Assembly: GCA_964555055.1 (NCBI GenBank)
Contig: CAZKQW010000004.1
Coordinates: 146,598-210,597 of the forward strand
Source: GCA-016699445 sp964555055
GTDB taxonomy: Bacteria > UBA10199 > JACPAL01 > GCA-016699445
Direction: 5' to 3'
DNA: 64,000 bases
This document shows, in pieces, positions 18,184 to 27,170 of this stretch. The notes under the pieces were generated by a model. The model made no database searches and was not told where the DNA came from. It saw only the letters and a program-made list of their open reading frames with translations. The stretch's first letter is position 1, and each line of letters begins with the position of its first letter. The position numbers were made by a program, and so were the translations under genes.

Positions 18184-18710
18184 AAATCCACCCCAAGCTC
18201 ATCGCAAATATCCGATAAAAAATCCGAGGCGCGTTCGGCGCCTGGGATTTTTTTGGCCTTTAGTTCGTCAATGCGTCGATCCACCAGTTTTACGTCTGTA
18301 TGCCGCCGGACAAGGGTTTTTGCGTGAGGAACATCCTTTTCGCGGCCTGCGAAGCATTTCATCAATAAAAGATCTTCCTTGCCTAAAGCCATGACATGAA
18401 GGTGTTCGCCGCGGAAGAGGGGCACGAGGCGTTTTTCGTAGTCGTTAGGAAGGACGAATAGGAACGTGCCATAATAATCGTTCAGCCAATCTTGTGGGAT
18501 GCCTAGCTCTCTTCCAACGGCACGTACCTCTTTCTTAAAATCGGCGAGTTCCATCGAAGACCGATCCGGAACGGCGTCGACATCTTGGGTCACGATGGGG
18601 ATCCCGTGGCCCACATTTAAAGCCGCGCCACCGCCGACGATAAGCCTTACGGTCTGGCCTAATTTTTTGTCTAAAATCTCGAAGGCTTGGAGCATGTCCT
18701 CTTTTTTCAT
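18180..18710 (-). CDS. Nucleotidyltransferase-like protein (DUF6036/AbiEii-like)
   Basis: A 176-residue protein with a minimal nucleotidyltransferase fold signature: 'LIVGGGAALNVGHGIP' near residue 22 (Gly-rich loop) and 'TQDVDAV' soon after, where the Asp pair would bind metal. 'LGKEDLLLMKCFAGREKDVPHAKTL' further on matches the C-terminal helix seen in DUF6036-type and AbiEii-type proteins. The ATG at 18710 (reverse strand) is chosen because upstream residues do not fit the fold and it opens MKKEDMLQAFEILD. It is followed by a winged-helix gene with a four-base overlap. Likely a toxin-antitoxin or tRNA/protein-modifying module; target unknown. Confidence 0.8.
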   Translation of the reverse strand: MKKEDMLQAFEILDKKLGQTVRLIVGGGAALNVGHGIPIVTQDVDAVPDRSSMELADFKKEVRAVGRELGIPQDWLNDYYGTFLFVLPNDYEKRLVPLFRGEHLHVMALGKEDLLLMKCFAGREKDVPHAKTLVRRHTDVKLVDRRIDELKAKKIPGAERASDFLSDICDELGVDL

Positions 18711-18720
18711 AAGATTATTA

Positions 18721-18744
18721 TGACAACTAAAAATAATATTGTCA
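18721..18744. promoter_or_regulatory. Candidate operator palindrome between divergent genes
   Basis: TGACAA and TTGTCA form a perfect six-base inverted repeat with a 12-base AT-rich spacer, centred between the nucleotidyltransferase start (18710, minus) and the hydrolase start (18775, plus). It is well placed for autoregulation by the winged-helix protein. No binding evidence exists in sequence alone. Confidence 0.5.
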
Positions 18745-18774
18745 AAAATAGAATAACCAGAGTAACCATTGAAA

Positions 18775-19656
18775 ATGGCCCCTCTCATGAAATCTAAAAA
18801 GATCAAAATTCATGGATTAAGCCACCAATTCTACTTTTGGGGTTCTCCTAAAAAGCCCAAACTTTTTTTGTTCCACGGGTGGCTCGATACGGCGGCGAGC
18901 TTCGACTTCCTTTGCCAGTATTTGGAAAAAGACTTTTATTGCATCGCACCGGACATGAGGGGCTACGGGAAAAGCGAGCATGGGAAAAGCGACCTGGGTT
19001 ACTTTTTCTATGAATATGTGGCCGATGTGCATGCCGTCTTGAGTTATTTTTCTCCGCAGGAGCCCGCCCGCGTTTTAGGCCATTCCTTAGGCGGCGCGAT
19101 CGCGTCCTTTTACGCAGGGTCTTTCCCGGAGCGCGTCAGCCATTTCATCAACGTCGAAGGCTTCGCCGTGCGCGATAATCCTCCCGACCGGGCTCCGGAA
19201 AAGGCTCGGAAATGGATCGAGGAGTTGGAAGGAAAGCGTTTCCAATCCTTTCCGGACCTGTGCTCTTTCGCCAAACGTCTTGTCCAAAACAACCCTCGGC
19301 TTCCGAGGGATCGGGCGCTTTTCTTGGCTCGATTTTTGACGAAAAGAGTGGGGCCTAAAAAAAGGTTTACGATGGCGGCCGATCCCTTGCATAAACTCTC
19401 CGACCCTTACGCTTTGCCGAAGGAGTATCATTACAGTTTTTGGGAGAAGATCGGGGCTCGGTGTTTATTGGTCTGTGCTCAAAAATCGGAGATGAATATT
19501 TGGGTGCAAACCCAAGATTTGAAGAAGCAGCTGCGCGAATGGCGGTCGCACTTCCCGAAAGTAAGTCGTTGGGTCACGATTTCCGATTGCGGCCATATGG
19601 TGCATCATGAAAAACCGGAGGCTTTAGCAAAGGAAGTCTTGGCATTTATCAAATAA
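18775..19656 (+). CDS. Alpha/beta hydrolase
   Basis: A 293-residue cytosolic alpha/beta-hydrolase fold protein. The oxyanion region is LFLFHGWLDTAASF, the nucleophile elbow GHSLGG lies near residue 102, and the catalytic His is in DCGHMVHHEKP near residue 272; an acid residue lies between. The cap region is about residues 130-210. Such enzymes hydrolyse esters, lactones or amides; the substrate cannot be inferred. ATG codons at 18775 and 18787 are both possible. It diverges from the nucleotidyltransferase pair and precedes trpC. Confidence 0.88.
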   Translation: MAPLMKSKKIKIHGLSHQFYFWGSPKKPKLFLFHGWLDTAASFDFLCQYLEKDFYCIAPDMRGYGKSEHGKSDLGYFFYEYVADVHAVLSYFSPQEPARVLGHSLGGAIASFYAGSFPERVSHFINVEGFAVRDNPPDRAPEKARKWIEELEGKRFQSFPDLCSFAKRLVQNNPRLPRDRALFLARFLTKRVGPKKRFTMAADPLHKLSDPYALPKEYHYSFWEKIGARCLLVCAQKSEMNIWVQTQDLKKQLREWRSHFPKVSRWVTISDCGHMVHHEKPEALAKEVLAFIK

Positions 19657-19679
19657 GAACTCAAAAGTTGAATGTCCTC

Positions 19680-20489
19680 ATGAAAAATATTTTAAAGACG
19701 ATCGTAGAACATAAGAAGTTAGAGCTTGAGGCCGCTAGAAGAAAATCATCGCTTAAGGAAATGCGTATGAAGGCGCAGGATACCGAACCGGCCCGAGATT
19801 TTCTCGCGGCTCTGAGTGTCGGTCAAGAGATGTCGCGACCACCTATACGCATCATCGCTGAAATAAAAAAGGCATCCCCATCGGCGGGACTGATCCGCTC
19901 TGATTTTGATCCGGATCGCCTGGCGCATGAGTATGAAGACGGCGGGGCCGCATGCGTTTCCGTCCTGACGGACGGCCGATTTTTTCAAGGTCATTTAGAC
20001 TACATTGGCATCGTGAAAAAAGCCGTCGGATTGCCGATTTTAAGGAAGGACTTCACGATCGACGAATACCAAATCTTCGAAGCGCGAGCAGCGGGTGCCG
20101 ACGCTATTTTATTGATCGTCCGTATTTTGGAAGACGCGCAATTAAAGGATTACGCGGACATCGCTCATGAATTAGGTTTGTCGGTCCTGGTGGAAGCTCA
20201 TGATGCCAAGGAAAAGGAAAGGGCCTTAAAATCGGGCGCTCGCATTTTGGGGGTGAATAACCGTAATTTAGATACCTTGAAAATCGATTTGAAAACCTCC
20301 ATTGAACTTTCCCGTGATTTGCCAAAAGGTTTATGCTTTGTGGCGGAGAGCGGTCTTTCTGCCCCGAATGATGTGGCAAATCTGTATTCTCACGGGATTT
20401 TTCGATTCTTAATTGGAGAAGTTTTTATGAGGCATGAGGATCCGCAGGCTTGCCTCCAATCTTTTCTCGGTTTTTCTAATGACTTCTAA
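19680..20489 (+). CDS. trpC: Indole-3-glycerol phosphate synthase
   Basis: A 269-residue TIM-barrel enzyme that closes the indole ring of tryptophan by decarboxylating carboxyphenylamino-deoxyribulose phosphate. Diagnostic motifs: IRIIAEIKKASPSAG, LPILRKDFTIDEYQI, 'GADAILLIVRIL', LVEAHDAKE, LGVNNRNLDT and 'FVAESGL'. Catalytic Lys/Glu residues lie in these strands. It stands alone, without other trp genes, 24 bases after the hydrolase. The ATG at 19680 is preferred to an in-frame TTG at 19668; no strong ribosome binding site is seen. Confidence 0.95.
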   Translation: MKNILKTIVEHKKLELEAARRKSSLKEMRMKAQDTEPARDFLAALSVGQEMSRPPIRIIAEIKKASPSAGLIRSDFDPDRLAHEYEDGGAACVSVLTDGRFFQGHLDYIGIVKKAVGLPILRKDFTIDEYQIFEARAAGADAILLIVRILEDAQLKDYADIAHELGLSVLVEAHDAKEKERALKSGARILGVNNRNLDTLKIDLKTSIELSRDLPKGLCFVAESGLSAPNDVANLYSHGIFRFLIGEVFMRHEDPQACLQSFLGFSNDF

Positions 20490-20491
20490 AT

Positions 20492-20518
20492 GACGTTTTT
20501 TAAGCGATGCCTATAATT
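20492..20518 (+). promoter_or_regulatory. Possible sigma70-type promoter
   Basis: A perfect TATAAT lies at 20513-20518, with TGACGT 15 bases upstream at 20492-20497 as a poor, short-spaced -35. It would leave a leader of about 90 bases before the barrel protein gene at 20614. Confidence 0.35.
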
Positions 20519-20613
20519 TAAGCAGTCTCAGCGCTGTATAGTTTTCTAAGTCATGAACTTCATTAAATCTTATAGAATACGGTTTTGGCATGTAGTTTGG
20601 AAGAGCGACAGGC

Positions 20614-21768
20614 ATGTCGCCACCAGGAATTCCTATCAGACGCCCCCCCCGTTGCCGGCCCACGATTGCCGCTGACATGAGCCTCGTGGCGAGGCCTGGC
20701 ACTAGTCAAGAAGAGGTGCCGGCCTACGCAGGTGGAGGCGTTCCTTTAGAAGCCATGAATGGAGGTCAAGTTCCCGCAAATCTCCAAGTCGCCGTCGATT
20801 GTCAGTGGCCTATCGGTAGTGAAGACGGAACGAAGGTCACGTTTCTGGCGAATGGAGGTTACGGAAATCATTGGATCCAAGCTATGGCTTTGGTGGACAG
20901 GATTGGTTCCGAGAGATTCGGACTCGGTGTCTCGGACTTTGGAGGTGGCATCAGCATCCCTTTGAGCAGGACAACGACGTTATCGTTCAATGCTGGTCGC
21001 TTTGGTTCTACCATGGGATATGCGACGGTGGCGACGCTTGGGAATTTTATAAGACCCTGGAGCCCTTCGTTTTTAATTTCACCTTTTTCAGATACCGGCG
21101 GGAGCGCTGTTTTAGAGCACTCATCATTCACCGCTAGGCTAGCCTTATCGGCAGGGCGCGACCGTTTGCCTTGGAGCGATAATAATTCGTCTCTCTGGTG
21201 GAGTGCTTATGTCCGCTGGAAGATATGGAAAGATGCTCTAGTTTTATCTTCTAATTACCAATTCGGGCCTGATCAGGACAATAACGATCAGGACATGACT
21301 CATCTTTTCGACCTCAGCTTATCCGGAAGGCCGACGGACAATATTTTATGGGGAATTTACGGGGTTTACGGTCAACAAGCAATGTCGACTCCTAGCGGAG
21401 AACAAATGAATCGATGGGGCTCATTTGAGGCTTATTTCGATGTCCGTGTTTCTGGGTTTCCCGTGAATATTTCGGGTGTTTTCGGCTATATTGAAGATAA
21501 GGGGGGTGTGACGACGGCAACCACTCGCCGAACGGCTCATGGGCTCGTTCCCAATACGGATGTTCGAGCTTTATATGGGACCGTCGGAGCGACTTTTCAC
21601 CTTCAGGAAGTCGATGTGTTGCAAAGGGATGGGAAGCAGAAGCCCATGGATCGATGGGCCTTACGGGTCGATGCCGGTGTCATGCAATGCTTAAGCGGCA
21701 CTTGCGGACTTTCTCAAACGACTCAATGGACTTTGGGTAGCCAATTAGTTTTCGCATGGACGAACTGA
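20614..21768 (+). CDS. Probable outer-membrane beta-barrel protein
   Basis: The 384-residue protein is rich in alternating hydrophobic and polar strands with aromatic ends ('TLSFNAGRFGSTMGYATVATL', 'SSLWWSAYVRWKIWKDALVL') and ends in 'LGSQLVFAWTN', typical of porin-like barrels. 'FGVSDFGGGISIPLSRTTTLSF' recalls beta-barrel porin families in which a barrel is predicted from sequence. Oddly, no signal peptide follows the only in-frame start, ATG 20614 (an in-frame stop lies at 20593). A run of eight C lies at 20643-20650, near the 5' end, so the real N-terminus may be reached only after a frame change, or the run may be a sequencing error. Role: pore or surface protein, inferred. Confidence 0.65.
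   Translation: MSPPGIPIRRPPRCRPTIAADMSLVARPGTSQEEVPAYAGGGVPLEAMNGGQVPANLQVAVDCQWPIGSEDGTKVTFLANGGYGNHWIQAMALVDRIGSERFGLGVSDFGGGISIPLSRTTTLSFNAGRFGSTMGYATVATLGNFIRPWSPSFLISPFSDTGGSAVLEHSSFTARLALSAGRDRLPWSDNNSSLWWSAYVRWKIWKDALVLSSNYQFGPDQDNNDQDMTHLFDLSLSGRPTDNILWGIYGVYGQQAMSTPSGEQMNRWGSFEAYFDVRVSGFPVNISGVFGYIEDKGGVTTATTRRTAHGLVPNTDVRALYGTVGATFHLQEVDVLQRDGKQKPMDRWALRVDAGVMQCLSGTCGLSQTTQWTLGSQLVFAWTN
20643..20650 (+). repeat. C8 homopolymer tract in the barrel gene
   Basis: Eight consecutive C lie about 30 bases into the frame. Such runs near the start of outer-membrane protein genes are classic slipped-strand (phase-variation) sites, and also common assembly error sites. Confidence 0.9.
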
Positions 21769-21816
21769 CTCTGAAATCCATTGATCGATTTTTGTCTTTT
21801 GTCTACAGCCCACCCC

Positions 21817-23076
21817 ATGAAACAAACCCAGCTTCTTCTCCCCACGCTCCGCGAGGCTCCAGCGGACGCGGAAGTCATTAGCCATAAGCTCATGCTTCGC
21901 GCCGGTATGATCCGGAAGTTAGCCGCGGGTATCTATACATACCTTCCTTTAGGGCTTCGCACGATCCGAAAGGTGGAGACGATTATCCGCGAGGAGATGA
22001 ACGCTGCGGGAGCTCAAGAGCTACTACTTCCCATCGTCATGCCTCGTGAACTCTGGGAAGAATCGGGGCGTTGGCCGGTGTACGGTAAAGAGTTGTTACG
22101 CTTTAAAGATAGGCATGAGCGCGATTTTTGCTTTGGTCCGACGCACGAGGAGGCGATCACAGATCTCGTACGCAATGAAATACACTCTTACCGCCAAGTG
22201 CCGCTGGCCCTTTATCAGATCCAGACGAAGTTTCGCGATGAAGTTCGGCCACGATTTGGTCTAATGAGAGGACGAGAATTCATTATGAAGGATTGCTACA
22301 GCTTCGACCGCGATGAGACGGCGGCTACGGAGACCTATTGGAGAATGTTCTCGGCGTATAAGAAAATCTTTAAGCGGTGCGGACTCGAGTTTCGGCCCGT
22401 AGAGGCGGGGACGGGGGAGATTGGTGGAACATTATCGCATGAGTTTCATGTCCTCGCTGGGTCGGGGGAGAGCGAGATTTTTGCTTCTGAAGATCCGGAT
22501 ATCGCTTATACTGACGAAAAAGTGCCAGCCGACAAGATATGCCCGAAGACGAAGCAGCCTCTGAAGAGTTTCCGAGGCATCGAAGTAGGGCAAGTGTTTT
22601 ATTTAGGAACGAAATATTCAGAGGCTTTCAAAGCCGTGTATTCCGATGCCGAAGGCGTAAGCCGTCATTTGGTGATGGGTTGCTACGGTATCGGCGTGGG
22701 CCGCACAGCCGCAGCGGCCATCGAACAAAATCATGATGCGAACGGTATCGTGTGGCCCTTGGGTATCGCACCGTATACGGTCCACGTGATTCCTCTGGGG
22801 CTCGACGATGCTAAGGTTCGGGAAGCCGCTTTTAGCGTTTATGAGAAATTGCAAGCGCGAGGCATCGACATATTGATCGATGACCGTCCCGAATCACCGG
22901 GGGTCAAGTTCAAGGATGCCGATTTAGTCGGAATTCCCCTGCGCGTGACGGTAGGTAAGAAAAGTTTAGAGAAGGGGGATGTTGAGTTCAAAGAGCGAAA
23001 AACAGGCATCGTGACTTCCATCCCACTAGAAAATGCTGTCGATTTTATCCTGGCAAAAAATAAAGAGCACTCATGA
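21817..23076 (+). CDS. proS: Prolyl-tRNA synthetase lacking the INS editing domain
   Basis: A 419-residue class II synthetase that charges tRNA-Pro. Motif 1 region: LPLGLRTIRKVETIIREEM; motif 2: 'TKFRDEVRPRFGLMRGREFIMKD'; motif 3: 'VMGCYGIGVGRTAAAA'. The C-terminal anticodon domain is present (VHVIPLGL ... IDILIDDR ... VGIPLRVTVG). Bacterial-type enzymes are usually about 570 residues, with a roughly 180-residue INS domain between motifs 2 and 3 that deacylates Ala-tRNA-Pro; here about 40 residues link 'SHEFHVLAGSGES' to 'RGIEVGQVFYLGTKYSEAF'. This is a known reduced form in some alphaproteobacteria. The ATG at 21817 opens the standard MKQTQLLLPTLRE. It overlaps pyrF by four bases. Confidence 0.95.
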   Translation: MKQTQLLLPTLREAPADAEVISHKLMLRAGMIRKLAAGIYTYLPLGLRTIRKVETIIREEMNAAGAQELLLPIVMPRELWEESGRWPVYGKELLRFKDRHERDFCFGPTHEEAITDLVRNEIHSYRQVPLALYQIQTKFRDEVRPRFGLMRGREFIMKDCYSFDRDETAATETYWRMFSAYKKIFKRCGLEFRPVEAGTGEIGGTLSHEFHVLAGSGESEIFASEDPDIAYTDEKVPADKICPKTKQPLKSFRGIEVGQVFYLGTKYSEAFKAVYSDAEGVSRHLVMGCYGIGVGRTAAAAIEQNHDANGIVWPLGIAPYTVHVIPLGLDDAKVREAAFSVYEKLQARGIDILIDDRPESPGVKFKDADLVGIPLRVTVGKKSLEKGDVEFKERKTGIVTSIPLENAVDFILAKNKEHS

Positions 23077-23786
23077 ATAAACCCGCGAATGCCCTTGATA
23101 GAAAGAAAATCATTTTGGCCTTGGATGTTCCTTCTTTTCGCGAGGCGCGTTCATTCGTCAAAAAATTCAAGCGGGAATTGGATCTTTTTAAAGTCGGCTC
23201 CTATCTCTTTACTTCTTGTGGTCCCGATGTCGTCCGGATGATCCACGACGAAGGAGGGAGAGTTTTTCTCGATTTAAAATATCATGATATTCCCAATACG
23301 GTCGCCACAGCCTGCGAAGCTGCCGCTCGTCTAGGCGTTTTTTTAGTTGATATCCACACTTCAGGAGGAGCGGAGATGATGGCTCGAGCCTCGGAAGCAG
23401 TGGGTTCTTTCGGTAAAAAGCGGCCTTTGTTAATCGGAGTTACGGTGTTGACTAGTGATCAAAATAAATCATCCGTCCGTGGCGAAGTCCTAAAACGCAC
23501 GCGACTGGCGCTGGCGAACCGATTAGATGGTGTCGTATGTTCCCCCCAAGAAACCGCATTTTTACGGTCTCGTATTAAGAGCGATTTTTTGATCGTTAAT
23601 CCCGGCATTCGCTTCTCATCTAATGATAAGGAAGCTGCAAAAAGGAAGAAGGGCAAAGACGACCAAAAAAGAGTCTCGACGCCTGAAATGGCTCTAAAGT
23701 CTGGAGCCTCCTATCTTGTGATTGGACGTCCTTTATTAGAAGCTCAAGATTCTAAAGCTTTACTCCGTTCGATCGCCCCACTCTGA
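23073..23786 (+). CDS. pyrF: Orotidine 5'-phosphate decarboxylase
   Basis: A 237-residue TIM-barrel enzyme that forms UMP from OMP in pyrimidine synthesis. The catalytic Asp-Lys-Asp set is in FLDLKYHDIPNT near residue 70, and 'ILALDVP' and 'FKVGSYLFTSCGPDVV' are standard strands. The phosphate-binding end is 'YLVIGRPLL'. ATGA overlap with proS implies translational coupling. Insertion 'NDKEAAKRKKGKDDQKR' before the phosphate loop is a lysine-rich local expansion. Confidence 0.95.
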   Translation: MNKPANALDRKKIILALDVPSFREARSFVKKFKRELDLFKVGSYLFTSCGPDVVRMIHDEGGRVFLDLKYHDIPNTVATACEAAARLGVFLVDIHTSGGAEMMARASEAVGSFGKKRPLLIGVTVLTSDQNKSSVRGEVLKRTRLALANRLDGVVCSPQETAFLRSRIKSDFLIVNPGIRFSSNDKEAAKRKKGKDDQKRVSTPEMALKSGASYLVIGRPLLEAQDSKALLRSIAPL

Positions 23787-23904
23787 GGCGGCTATACCCC
23801 AAAGGTCTGTCGTTAAATTTAAATAATAATAATAATATCAAGTATTTATAAGGATTCTCCTTTGGCCGTTTTTTTGCTTTTATCCCATCCAGGGAGAACG
23901 ACTT
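23787..23904 (+). terminator. Intergenic region with possible long-loop terminator and AAT microsatellite
   Basis: CCAAAGG (23799-23805) and CCTTTGG (23859-23865) are perfectly complementary and the second is followed by CCG and seven T, but the loop is over 50 bases, so termination is doubtful. Between them lies a five-unit AAT repeat (23822-23836). A purine-rich ribosome binding site (AGGGAG) precedes the next gene. Confidence 0.4.
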
Positions 23905-24249
23905 ATGGACTTCGAAAATGATTTTAAATCAAAAGACATAGAGCTTAGCGAAGAACTGAATATTCCTATCAAAGCTCCAAAAGAGGAATCCAGTAAGGCT
24001 GATGTGATGAATCTCCAGATGTTGATGGTAAGTAGCTCGATGAATCATGAGTACGCCCGTAAAGAATACGAAACGACAAAGTCCTTTTCCAAAAAGCAGG
24101 AGCTCATGATTAAAATGACCAGCCTTAAGAATCTGTATTTTACTGCTCGGAAAAAATTGGCGGATTCCAGTCCCGAAAGATTAACGGTGTTGGAGAATGA
24201 GTTGCGCGTGCAAAAGACGCAAGCCCTCTCGGATGTGACCGTCCACTAA
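23905..24249 (+). CDS. Small coiled-coil protein of unknown function
   Basis: A 114-residue charged helical protein with no signal peptide. After an acidic start (MDFENDFKSKDIELSEELN) it is dominated by heptad-like helices 'MLMVSSSMNHEYARKEYETTKS' and 'KKQELMIKMTSLKNLYFTARKKL'. No family is recognised. AGGGAG about ten bases upstream supports translation. Its neighbours are pyrF and rlmB. Confidence 0.7.
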   Translation: MDFENDFKSKDIELSEELNIPIKAPKEESSKADVMNLQMLMVSSSMNHEYARKEYETTKSFSKKQELMIKMTSLKNLYFTARKKLADSSPERLTVLENELRVQKTQALSDVTVH

Positions 24250-24288
24250 AATATTGAGAAAAATCCGAAGATAGAACAAACGCGCGAG

Positions 24289-25023
24289 ATGTCCGTTCTC
24301 GTTTCAGGAAGACACCCGGTTCTTCATCTCCTAAAAGCTGGACGCCGCCGTGTGCAGCGCCTTCATTTTGCTCGAGGTGCGGAAAAGACCGAAAAAGAAA
24401 TTCTAGGTTTGGCCGCCCAAAAAAAAGTCCCTCTCCAACCTTTGGACCCTAAGGAGTTGAGTAAAAAGGCGGGGCTCGGAATGAATCATCAGGGTTTTTT
24501 AGCCGAAACGGAAGATTATCCTTACGTAGAGATCCATGATCTCCTCGAAACGACGCGGTTATTGATGTTGGATGAAGTTCAAGATCCTCAGAATGTAGGA
24601 GCATTATGCCGATCCGCTTATCTGTTCGGTTTTGACGGCGTCATCTTGCCAGAGCACCACGCAGCTTCGGTAGGGCCAGGGGTTTGTCATGCATCGGTCG
24701 GGGCCGTAGAGTACTTAAAGATAACACGCGTCACGAACCTTGCCATGACCATCGATTTTCTCAAGGAAAAGCATTTTTGGATATACGGTGCAGACATGCA
24801 GGGATCGCAAGAGCTGTCTAAAGAAGTTTTTCCTGAAAAGTCCGTTCTCATCCTGGGTTCTGAGGATAAGGGATTAAGACGTTTAACCCGTGAAAAGTGC
24901 GACGTTTTATTGAGAGTTCCCTTATTTAAAAAAGCCCAGGAGAATGGGGTGGATTCCTTAAACGCTTCAGTGGCCGGTGGAATCCTTATGAGGGAAATGT
25001 GTCGTTTGAAAATCGAATCGTGA
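24289..25023 (+). CDS. rlmB: TrmH/RlmB family rRNA 2'-O-ribose methyltransferase
   Basis: A 244-residue SPOUT enzyme using S-adenosylmethionine to methylate the ribose of an RNA nucleotide, probably in 23S rRNA. An N-terminal L30e-like substrate-binding domain (VSGRHPVLHLLKAGRRRV) precedes the knotted catalytic domain: motif 1 LDEVQDPQNVGALCRSA, motif 2 VLILGSEDKGLR, motif 3 SLNASVAGGILMREM. The match to RlmB is stronger than to TrmL, but other TrmH-family targets are possible. It lies directly upstream of the tRNA/tuf promoter. Confidence 0.9.
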   Translation: MSVLVSGRHPVLHLLKAGRRRVQRLHFARGAEKTEKEILGLAAQKKVPLQPLDPKELSKKAGLGMNHQGFLAETEDYPYVEIHDLLETTRLLMLDEVQDPQNVGALCRSAYLFGFDGVILPEHHAASVGPGVCHASVGAVEYLKITRVTNLAMTIDFLKEKHFWIYGADMQGSQELSKEVFPEKSVLILGSEDKGLRRLTREKCDVLLRVPLFKKAQENGVDSLNASVAGGILMREMCRLKIES

Positions 25024-25052
25024 GAAAGATAAATGTTTTTCCATAGAATCGA

Positions 25053-25090
25053 TTGACTTTGAAAAGATGGCTCTCTATAGCTTCCCGCCT
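25053..25090 (+). promoter_or_regulatory. Sigma70-like promoter for the tRNA-tuf operon with GC-rich discriminator
   Basis: -35 TTGACT (25053-25058), a 17-base spacer, -10 TATAGC (25076-25081), followed by TTCCCGCC. A GC-rich stretch directly after the -10 is typical of promoters under stringent (ppGpp/DksA) control, which fits the tRNA and elongation-factor genes that follow. Confidence 0.7.
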
Positions 25091-25123
25091 TTGAATTATT
25101 GATCTGGATGATGGGTTTATTCA

Positions 25124-25196
25124 GCTGGCGTAGCTCAGTTGGTAGAGCAGCTGATTTGTAATCAGCAGGTCACCAGTTCAAGTCTGGTCGCCAGCT
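25124..25196 (+). tRNA. thrU: tRNA-Thr(TGT)
   Basis: Acceptor arm GCTGGCG/CGCCAGC, D arm with AGCTCAGTTGG, anticodon stem GCTGA/TCAGC with loop TTTGTAA giving anticodon TGT, and T arm with GTTCAAG. Discriminator T. The CCA end is not encoded. First of four tRNAs in front of tuf, an order known from E. coli (thrU-tyrU-glyT-thrT-tufB). Confidence 0.97.
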
Positions 25197-25345
25197 ATAG
25201 TGAGCGAGTATTAAAAAATCAGATCTCCTGACTTTTTTAAACGGAGCGCCCTCATAAGCTGGTTTGGCACTGGCGGAAGAGATCAGATATGGCTATCAGA
25301 TGAGGGTATTAGGGGGAGGTTAGAATTTCTCCCTAACTTTCATAA
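25197..25345 (+). other. Structured spacer between tRNA-Thr and tRNA-Tyr
   Basis: No gene. It holds two complementary pairs: CCCTCAT near 25249 with ATGAGGG near 25302, and TTAGGGGGAG near 25309 with CTCCCTAA near 25329. These would fold between the tRNAs and may direct processing of the primary transcript. Confidence 0.45.
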
Positions 25346-25429
<84 letters not shown>

Positions 25430-25448
25430 TATGAGTTGGAGGATTCAC

Positions 25449-25520
25449 GCGGGAGTAGCTCAGTGGTAGAGCTCCTGCCTTCCAAGCAGGAGGTCGCGGG
25501 TTCGAATCCCGTCTCCCGCT
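25449..25520 (+). tRNA. glyT: tRNA-Gly(TCC)
   Basis: Acceptor GCGGGAG/CTCCCGC; anticodon stem CCTGC/GCAGG with loop CTTCCAA, anticodon TCC. D arm AGCTCAGTGGT, T arm GGGTTCGAATCCC. Discriminator T; CCA not encoded. Confidence 0.97.
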
Positions 25521-25531
25521 ACCGATGTGTT

Positions 25532-25604
25532 GCCCACGTAGCTCAGTCGGTAGAGCATTTCCATGGTAAGGAAAAGGTCACCAGTTCGATTCTGGTCGTG
25601 GGCT
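25532..25604 (+). tRNA. thrT: tRNA-Thr(GGT)
   Basis: Acceptor GCCCACG/CGTGGGC; anticodon stem TTTCC/GGAAA with loop ATGGTAA, anticodon GGT. The T arm CCAGTTCGATTCTGG matches that of the first threonine tRNA closely. CCA not encoded. Ends 46 bases before tuf. Confidence 0.96.
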
Positions 25605-25650
25605 AGATTGATTTTTTGAGTTTAATTTTAACCCTTTTTAAGGAGGACAC

Positions 25651-26841
<1,191 letters not shown>

Positions 26842-26860
26842 TTTCCGGTAAGGGTTTCTT

Positions 26861-27010
26861 ATGAGATCAATTATACAGTTGGAATGTACTGAGTGTAAGC
26901 GTCGTAATTATTCTACAACGAAGAACAAGACGAGGACTCCGAGCAAGCTTGAAATCAAAAAGTATTGCCGCTTTTGTCGTAAGCACAACGTGCACAAGGA
27001 AACGAAGTAA
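26861..27010 (+). CDS. rpmG: 50S ribosomal protein L33, zinc-binding form
   Basis: A 49-residue protein opening MRSIIQLECTECKRRNY and ending CRFCRKHNVHKETK. Two CxxC pairs (residues 9/12 and 36/39) mark the zinc-binding C+ form. It is part of the tuf-secE transcript and precedes tRNA-Trp, an order found in many bacteria. Confidence 0.97.
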   Translation: MRSIIQLECTECKRRNYSTTKNKTRTPSKLEIKKYCRFCRKHNVHKETK

Positions 27011-27060
27011 GGGAGGCGTAGCTTCCGCCAGAGGCGGGTCAGGCTTCGGCGGACAGATGC
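27011..27060 (+). repeat. GC-rich hairpin, REP-like
   Basis: CCGCC-AGA-GGCGG (27025-27037) is a perfect stem-loop flanked by further complementary GGCG/CGGCGG pieces (GGAGGCG at 27012, CGGCGGA at 27047). It is much more GC-rich than surrounding genes and looks like a small dispersed intergenic repeat or a processing hairpin. Confidence 0.45.
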
Positions 27061-27078
27061 TCTGTGACCGAATCGTTT

Positions 27079-27151
27079 AGGGGAGTAGCTCAGCTGGTAG
27101 AGCACCGGTCTCCAAAACCGGGGGTCGCAGGTTCGATCCCTGTCTCCCCTG
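27079..27151 (+). tRNA. trpT: tRNA-Trp(CCA)
   Basis: Acceptor AGGGGAG/CTCCCCT; anticodon stem CCGGT/ACCGG with loop CTCCAAA, anticodon CCA. D arm AGCTCAGCTGG, T arm AGGTTCGATCCCT. Discriminator G, as required for tryptophan tRNAs. The CCA end is not encoded. Confidence 0.97.
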
Positions 27152-27170
27152 TTTTATTAAAGCGAGGCTT

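Noticed and set aside
23799..23865. Strong terminator after pyrF
   Set aside because: The stem is only seven base pairs with a loop over 50 bases; kept only as a possible element.
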